From Batillaria attramentaria (Eukaryota > Mollusca > Gastropoda > Batillariidae): a stretch of 64,000 nt of DNA. A program made the translations under genes and the position numbers. Within the stretch, counting starts at the first letter, position 1, and the number at the start of each line of letters is the position of its first letter. The stretch is taken from the NCBI GenBank assembly GCA_018292915.2, contig JACVVK020000089.1, positions 361,501 through 425,500 on the forward strand, given 5' to 3'. Under the pieces are notes generated by a model, which did no database searches, was not told the DNA's origin, and saw nothing but the letters and a program-made list of their open reading frames with translations. Shown in pieces: positions 58,331 through 64,000 of the stretch.

Positions 58331-59463
58331 AGATCACGCTGGCAGAACTTTTCTCATAAGTGAAACATGCGGCTGTGCTCTGTGCAGTAGTTTCCTATCT
58401 CCAGCTGAAGCAAGTAGCACTAACAGTTTATGATTTAGGAAAACAAGAAGCGCGGGGTTACATTACAAAAGAACTGCCCGTGCAGAAGCGGCCATTGTAA
58501 TGAGATTTCAACAGGACACTCGACATAACCACGAATCGCGAATGAAAACGAATCGGCGGTAGTTTGACTGAATTCATTTGCGTGTTTGTTTGGACTGAAC
58601 TGGTTTGGTTTGTCTTGGTGATGGACTTGTTTTTCCCCAGGATGTAACTGGCATTGAAAATGTACGTTTTGTGCGTTTAAAGTAAAAAACATGTTACAAG
58701 GTATGTATGCTCTTTTGACTCAAACTATCAGAATACAAGTCATCACTCAAACAAAAAGGACTACGCAAAAGAAAAGTAGATGGAACTGAAGACAGACCCG
58801 TGTTACGCGCTGTCACATGATCCTTTAATAATTCACCATTCGTTAGACAAAATATAGCTGCCCCAAAAAAATGTAAACGTGTGAAAGAAAATTCATGATA
58901 AACTCAGCATCTAGTATTTGTACACGTCGTCTGTGTCACACATTGTCTCACTGAACGTTTCCCACTGAAGATGTCTGCATCCTTAGTGTGTTTGTCATCT
59001 TTTCAGCTAGTAAGGTAACCTCTAAGCTGAACATCTGCAAGTCACAATTTGAATTTAGGCGGTATCAAGATGTGAGCTGCATCATGCACTAACGCACTAC
59101 ACTAACGTGGTGTACTGTCAAAGCCACAGACATGGTTAACTCTCTGAGGACGAAACAATACACTCAGGCAGGACACGCGATTGATTGCATGAGAAGTGGT
59201 GCAGCTGATCGACTGCTGAAAACACTGACTAAAAATCACAGGCAATTGAAGAGATTTCCCGGAAGCTGAAGTTTTCATGGAACTTTGCAATACGTAGGGC
59301 CCTGATGCGTGAATAAAGACTAGACTAGTCTGAGACTTATTATCTCGTGCTCATCTCTCAGTCTAAGCTTAGTCAAGCCAGTCTCGGGTTCACATCCTAG
59401 TCTTTCCCCATGCACCAGACATCAGATGACGCTAACAGTGTGTTGTCACGTACGACACTGTAG
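58331..59463. other. Non-coding, no gene recognised
   Basis: It separates the C1q genes from the minus-strand gene. No exon recognised. AATAAA at about 59312 on the plus strand has no partner gene. Confidence 0.5.
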
Positions 59464-59709
59464 TCACCCATCATAGTCACGCCGCCTCATGCTGAACGAG
59501 TCGAACAGCCACTGCACGGCATTCGCAACCGGATGTAACCTCTCGGACATTACCAGCCTGTCCAGGAGGTCGACCCTACTCATCTTTTCCTGCAGGTGAT
59601 ACTTTATCCATGATATTTCGGTTTCAAGTTTGCCAACTTGCCGCTGAAGATACATAAGTTCGGCTAGGACCAAGACTATCAGAGCAGCAACGAAAACTTT
59701 TCCGAACAT
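59464..59709 (-). CDS. Small membrane-anchored (or secreted) coiled-coil protein, 81 aa
   Basis: Function unknown. I chose ATG 59709 because it has a good start context (CATCACCATGT) and opens on a hydrophobic segment (FVAALIVLVLAEL, residues 6-18). Adding an upstream in-frame ATG (59775) would bury that segment. Residues 3-20 would be a signal anchor or signal peptide. About 21-50 is charged and heptad-like (LQRQVGKLETEISWIKYHLQ). The tail has HPVANAVQWL then SMRRRDYDG. The tail pattern P[VI]xx[AG][VI]x[WF]L and the overall plan recur in the 63155 gene, so the two look like paralogues. There is no intron in the called frame. Possibly the visible exon belongs to a longer gene. A chance ORF is less likely given the organised layout. 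Confidence 0.6.
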   Translation of the reverse strand: MFGKVFVAALIVLVLAELMYLQRQVGKLETEISWIKYHLQEKMSRVDLLDRLVMSERLHPVANAVQWLFDSFSMRRRDYDG

Positions 59710-60654
59710 GGTGATGCTTGGTAACCAAGGCTTGTTTACAGCAGTGGGGTGTACAAGTAATAGACACGTGAGCATCCCAGACGACCTCTACCTGTGCTCT
59801 GTTGTATAGTCTGAAATAGATGAGAATACCGGCTGAAATAGATGAAAATATTGCCTGAAACAGATGAAAATATTGTCTAAAATCGATGAAAATATTGTCT
59901 GAAATCGATGTTTTGCACGTACATTGTCATACCGTTTGTACTGTTCATGAGAACATTAACAAAAATATTTTAATTAAAGTTGTCGGTGTCGTGATTTTTT
60001 CATGAATCGAGACAATCGACATTTAAGCGAGACACAACTTGAAATGAAACATGGAGGACACAAAACCTGACGTAAAAAATACTAACGAAACGGTTTGGAA
60101 ACAAAGGAACGAACCACAACTGATGACACCCAGATTAACCATAGCCTCCCACCCTCTTCAGTAACACCACAACAAACACCAGCAATATTGTTACGGGGTC
60201 TTTGTGGCTTGGAGTTTGTTCCCTGTCGTTGTCGTTTGCTGTGGTAAAATGAATAAGCGCAGGCTGTGCCTTTCCACCCCCTCATCACGGTTGAAAGGCA
60301 GAATGTATTCTTGGCTTTGTTTCAAATGTTTCCCACTGTTTGCTGCTGTTTACAATTATCTAGCCAAGCCGGAGTGTTCTCTGAAATGTTCAATAACAAT
60401 ACAACATGCAAAGGCCAGCACGCCAACTGAAGTCCTACACAAAACAATCAAAACAGAGAAACAGTTGTTGAGCTTATTTAGAACTAATTGTTATGACTAT
60501 GATAATCCGCAAAAAATGCCCTGGTGTTGTCAGTTACCAGTAGACAATCGGGTATGATCATCCATAGCGGCTTTTTTCCTTCGATCTCTCCTGTGAAGTA
60601 AGCGTCCGTATAAGTCATGTGACACAGAGCACGACATCACATGACATCAGGCAT
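59710..60654. other. Non-coding, no gene recognised
   Basis: A short repeat GATGAAAATATTG(T/C)CTGAAA recurs three to four times at 59818-59910. A 117-codon frame at 60204 has no recognisable domain and is not called. Confidence 0.5.
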
Positions 60655-61112
60655 GGTTCCCTGCCAGAAGGTTCTTTCTTACAGGCAGAAAGAACAGGTA
60701 ATCTTGAAGAATAGTATACGAAATTCTGGGAGCTATTTGCACGCACGTTAGATGTGTGTCTCTGCTCTGTGTCAGTGTACACGATGAATCAACGGTGAAG
60801 CACATTCATTCATTCACAGGCCCTTTCCTATTCGCGTGTCGCCTGCTTACCGGAGAAACGACACTCGGATCAGAAATCAAAATGGCGGGGAGATGACTGC
60901 TCGGCTGCGGTCGGCAGTCATTTCAGGATATTTTGTGCAGGTTTGTGGGGAAGGAGAGGTCAAAGTGAGCAGGTCAGAGTGTCTAACGTCTCTTTGCATC
61001 GAGCAGAACCGAAAGCACCCGAAAAAGTGCGTGCAAATAGCTCCCAGAATTTCGTATACTATTCTTCAAGATTACCGAAAGAACAAAGATACAACCTTTT
61101 GGGCAGAAAACC
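60655..61112. mobile_element. Inverted-repeat element with about 95-bp arms
   Basis: GGTAATCTTGAAGAATAGTA then TACGAAATTCTGGGAGCTAT then TTGCACGCAC (about 60699-60748) has a perfect or nearly perfect inverse at about 61028-61077. Outside this core a less perfect stretch (GGTTCCCTGCC against GGGCAGAAAACC) extends the arms to 60655 and 61112. The loop of about 280 bp encodes nothing recognisable. A non-autonomous DNA transposon is likely, but the target duplication is unclear. Confidence 0.75.
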
Positions 61113-62012
61113 ATAGATAAACAAGTACATGTATTACTACTCGGCTTCGGCGGGAACTCGCTCCCTGTGTCAACACGATAAACGACGAAACATTCTGACT
61201 CGGCATATCGGTGTTTTCAACTTCATAAACTCGTTGTTCAAGTTCAAAATGACAGTCAGTAGCCTGTACTTACCAAGCACTGCTTACTATTCAGTATTCA
61301 GTTGATGGCTAAACAAGCTCAGGGTTGATTTGCGTCTTGGATCAAAATACCCGTCGGCAAATAACAGCTTGACAGGGAATAACAGATACATGTTGTAATT
61401 ATGAAATGTCTCCGTCAAACCGAAAGGATGCACTGAGAAAGAATTCACTTTACCGTATTTTCCCTTTAGAAGTCGCGCGGCTTTACACACAGTATAACTT
61501 GACTCTCAACCTGGCCACATGGCAGCCAAGCTTTTGGCTTATACTTAGATACGGCGAACGTCACAAGACGTGGTGTCCCGTTACAAAGTAGCCATGGCAA
61601 AGTATAGCACGAGGTAAACATTAGACAGGTAAACTGTGTTGTGGAAAAGAGTGGAATACAACAGACAGCACAGTCACGCTGTTGATAAGGTTGAATTGGG
61701 TAATGCACAACGTATCCAGAAACATCTATTTGATCGTGCAGTTGACACATAGACACGTAACTTATCTTCACCTGAATTATACATTGCAGCAGGCTGTGTC
61801 AGTCGTTCCGGACCTAGTTATAAGGTCTCATAACACACGGGGATGAGGAAGCGGTGTTTTTTTTTTTTGGTTTTTTTTTTTTGGTTTTTTTTTTTTTTTT
61901 TTGGGGGGGGGGGTTGTTGCTGTTGCTGTTGTTGTTTTCCTCGGGGAAAAACTTACCGCACAGGGTAACAAGGTGGACAGGAAGACAACCGACAGTGGAA
62001 ACAACCACAGCC
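61113..62012. other. Non-coding, no gene recognised
   Basis: Poly-T and poly-G runs at about 61856-61912. No gene recognised. Confidence 0.5.
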
Positions 62013-62014
62013 AT

Positions 62015-62186
62015 GGTGGTGGTTGGAGTTTGGGAGTTTAACGTCCTTTTCCACCACATACGGGTGATATCAAAAACGGGGCAACGATAAAAAAGCCAGC
62101 ACAAATATTTGGCCCCAGCCGGGATACGAACTCACGACCCGAGCATTAGAAGTCCAAATCTCTACCATTCGACCATCCCGGCTTCC
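62015..62186 (-). repeat. SINE-A copy, minus
   Basis: Full-length copy: GGAGTTTGGGAGTTTAACGT, the central boxes, and the head ending GACCATCCCGGCTTCCC. CCACAGCC flanks it on both sides (about 62005-62012 and 62187-62195), a likely target duplication. Confidence 0.92.
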
Positions 62187-62797
62187 CCCACAGCCGTGAA
62201 AAAAAATTGTAACGTTCGACAAAATTTAATGATGCAAACTGGTCTACGGGGCAGTAAAAGCAGGCTAGGACCTGCAGGAGACGCTGCACCGTCATGCTAA
62301 TTTCTCGAACTCCCGATTACAAATAAAGCGTAGAAAACAAATGACTATCACAACTAGGTAAAACAAACATAAATACTAAGCGCACATACAGCAAATATTG
62401 CAACTTATCATCTCCTAGGCGCATATCAATCTAGACAAATCCTTTTTGGCAGTGTTTAACACCGTATCAATGAGACACATGCATACGCAATGCACAGATA
62501 GGCTCTCACAAGTTGACACTGAGCCAACAGACGGCTGAAGACAATGGCAAAAGCGAGGCGTCTGCAATCACTTGCTGAGTAGAAGATCTTTGAGCCGTTT
62601 GAAGTCTTGTTCCGCACAGCCAACAGATTGGCATAAGTGTATTGGATTCAGGACACTTCAGCTTATCATTACGACAGACTGTTTTGAACGAACAGGCGCA
62701 CTTACGGCAACAAATGCTCCAAAACAAAACAATCTTGGAATTGGAGCGTAAAAAAATGCTAAACCAAAACACACACACAGACACACATATACAGACA

Positions 62798-62868
<71 letters not shown>

Positions 62869-63154
62869 CACCAGGACTTTTTTCCTCTTATTTTTACACT
62901 GTGCAAACAATGCGAATGTAAAGAGGCCCCCGGCTAGTCTAGTTGACGCGATATATTCCTATGTTGACAATAGAACACTTTTAAAGAAAGAAAGAGAGAA
63001 CACTTTACTTTGGACACAGCCATGTTACCACAGACGCGACAAAAACAAAACAGCTGAACAAAACGTACAGTTCGTACACTACAAACTCTCAGACCCAGTC
63101 CTGAGTCAGACGAATCGGACTAACCAAAACGTTACGTCACACGTCATTACCTTA
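62187..63154. other. Non-coding with (CA)n, 3' flank of the minus-strand gene
   Basis: (CA)n at about 62798-62866. A 206-codon plus-strand frame (62642-63262) crosses this repeat and runs antisense into the gene at 63155, so it is not called. Confidence 0.55.
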
Positions 63155-63661
63155 CTAGTTCAGTTGCGGGACAGATTTCACTTTGCGCTTGACCCATTTC
63201 AGGAAGGATATGCCGAGTTCGATGGGGTTCATGTTTTCCAGCTCCGACACCCTCTCGTGTAAATGCCTCATCAGTTCTGGCTGTTGCTCCACCTTGACCC
63301 CAAGGTCCCGGATCATCTCTCGCAGAGAGGCGAACTCAGCCGCCGTGTGCTCCAACAAGTGGATCGCGATCGCTTGCTTCTTAAACGTCGTTTCAAGTTC
63401 ATCCACGTTCCTTTTCGTCGAAGCTAGCTCCGCTTGCAGGGTCGTGGATGTGATGATCTGTTGTCTGATCGTCTGGTCAGCGCCTTCAACCTGTTTCTTC
63501 AAGTACGTGGCTTCGAGTTCCAGTTTCGACACTTTCGCTTGTAGATCTTGTTCAGTGGCTCCTAGGCGATCGACGGTTCGTTTCAGAGACATGATTTCCC
63601 ATTGCTGGTAAGCAATCAAGAAAAATGTCACCGAGAACAACAGATACACTGTATTCGTCAT
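63155..63661 (-). CDS. Membrane-anchored (or secreted) long coiled-coil protein, 168 aa
   Basis: Function unknown. Residues 5-18 (VYLLFSVTFFLIAY) form a hydrophobic N-terminal segment, a signal anchor or signal peptide. About 22-143 is an almost unbroken coiled coil: MSLKRTVDRLGATEQDLQAK, VDELETTFKKQAIAIHLLEH and LHERVSELENM, with leucine or isoleucine at heptad spacing and no proline until 128. The tail NPIELGISFLKWVKRKVKS (145-163) is amphipathic and basic, and shares P[VI]xx[AG][VI]x[WF]L with the 59464 gene. The length and uninterrupted, compositionally regular frame make it a real gene in my view. An out-of-frame ATG lies 25 bp upstream. Alternatives: one exon of a larger protein, or a C1q-family first-exon type protein that lacks the C1q domain. 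Confidence 0.72.
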   Translation of the reverse strand: MTNTVYLLFSVTFFLIAYQQWEIMSLKRTVDRLGATEQDLQAKVSKLELEATYLKKQVEGADQTIRQQIITSTTLQAELASTKRNVDELETTFKKQAIAIHLLEHTAAEFASLREMIRDLGVKVEQQPELMRHLHERVSELENMNPIELGISFLKWVKRKVKSVPQLN

Positions 63662-63783
63662 ATTCCGCCCCCCGGCTTTTGGGCATGGACTCCCACACTA
63701 CAATACCACAATACTATCGAGACTGTATCAGCCACAGTGTATTGAATAGATAGCCCAGTGCGCGGCTTTCGTCTTTTTGGGAG
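63662..63783 (-). other. Putative promoter/5' flank of the 63155 gene
   Basis: Only 122 bp separate the start codon from the hairpin element at 63784, so the promoter must be compact or lie partly within or beyond that element. No TATA box is obvious. Confidence 0.35.
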
Positions 63784-64000
63784 CACTCCCGTTCCGGGGT
63801 CCTCACTACTCTTGGCCCCCGTGACAACGCTAACTCGGGCTAACCGAAACCGGGCTGAGCTTAGTAATGCCTGAGAAGGAAAAAATCCAACCACTCGGCG
63901 ACAAGGAAAGTGGATAGTTGCGAACAACTTTGAGGTCCCCGAGTTATTTCACAGCCACGGTATGTCCCATTCACCAGCACCAGTACATTCTCGGCCTGTT
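63784..64000 (+). mobile_element. Long-hairpin element, second copy, cut by the window end
   Basis: CACTCCCGTTCCGGGG up to GTACATTCTCGGCCTGTT parallels the left arm of the 19300-19913 element, with small deletions (e.g. in the segment after TTATTTCACAG). Only the first arm is inside the window. Confidence 0.85.

Noticed and set aside
60204..60557. 117-aa ORF
   Set aside because: Cysteine-rich by chance, with no signal peptide, domain or repeat support.
62642..63262. 206-aa plus-strand ORF
   Set aside because: It runs through a (CA)n array and is antisense to a better-supported coiled-coil gene.
63183..63611. 142-aa plus-strand ORF
   Set aside because: It is the mirror frame of the minus-strand coiled-coil gene, with no domain signature.

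Overview
This window is metazoan genomic DNA, most likely from a mollusc and probably a marine gastropod. This is inferred from several features: a pair of secreted C1q-domain genes with coiled-coil N-termini and a phase-1 intron (a family hugely expanded in molluscs), an animal-type D,D34D mariner element, many tRNA-derived SINEs, decayed LINE ends, and very dense (CA)n/(GT)n and (GA)n microsatellites. Nothing prokaryotic or viral is visible. Most long open frames are readings of CA/GT repeats or of SINEs and are not genes.

Layout. From 1 to about 52 kb I can support no host gene. The stretch holds copies of four SINE types, here called SINE-A to SINE-D. SINE-A, about 170 bp with a tRNA-Arg-like head, has about 20 copies or fragments in both orientations. 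It also holds LINE 3' fragments (7.0-7.6, 8.85-9.4, 31.2 and 33.7 kb), several inverted-repeat DNA elements (19.3, 25.2, 34.6, 39.5, 41.0 and 51.5 kb), a tandem duplication at 20.2-21.0 kb, and one apparently intact mariner at 45193-46518 with its transposase.

The gene-bearing part is 52.6-63.7 kb. Two C1q genes lie on the plus strand (52667-54448 and 55757-57075). Each has a signal-peptide/coiled-coil exon joined in phase 1 to a C1q-domain exon. The second gene has a tandemly duplicated exon-end/intron unit inside its intron. It is followed by a 39-bp tandem repeat made from its own last 13 codons, interrupted by two MITE-like insertions. On the minus strand two small single-exon genes (59464-59709 and 63155-63661) encode N-terminally hydrophobic coiled-coil proteins that share a C-terminal motif. 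They may be a small lineage-specific family. The C1q proteins probably act outside the cell as multimeric recognition proteins; no pathway linking them to the coiled-coil proteins can be shown.

The least expected signal is at sequence scale. When old repeat copies are aligned by eye they repeatedly differ by a 4-bp insertion of one sequence, CAGT on one strand or ACTG on the other, always producing TCAGT/ACTGA. This pentamer is also strongly over-represented in non-coding DNA here, but not in the mariner or the C1q exons.
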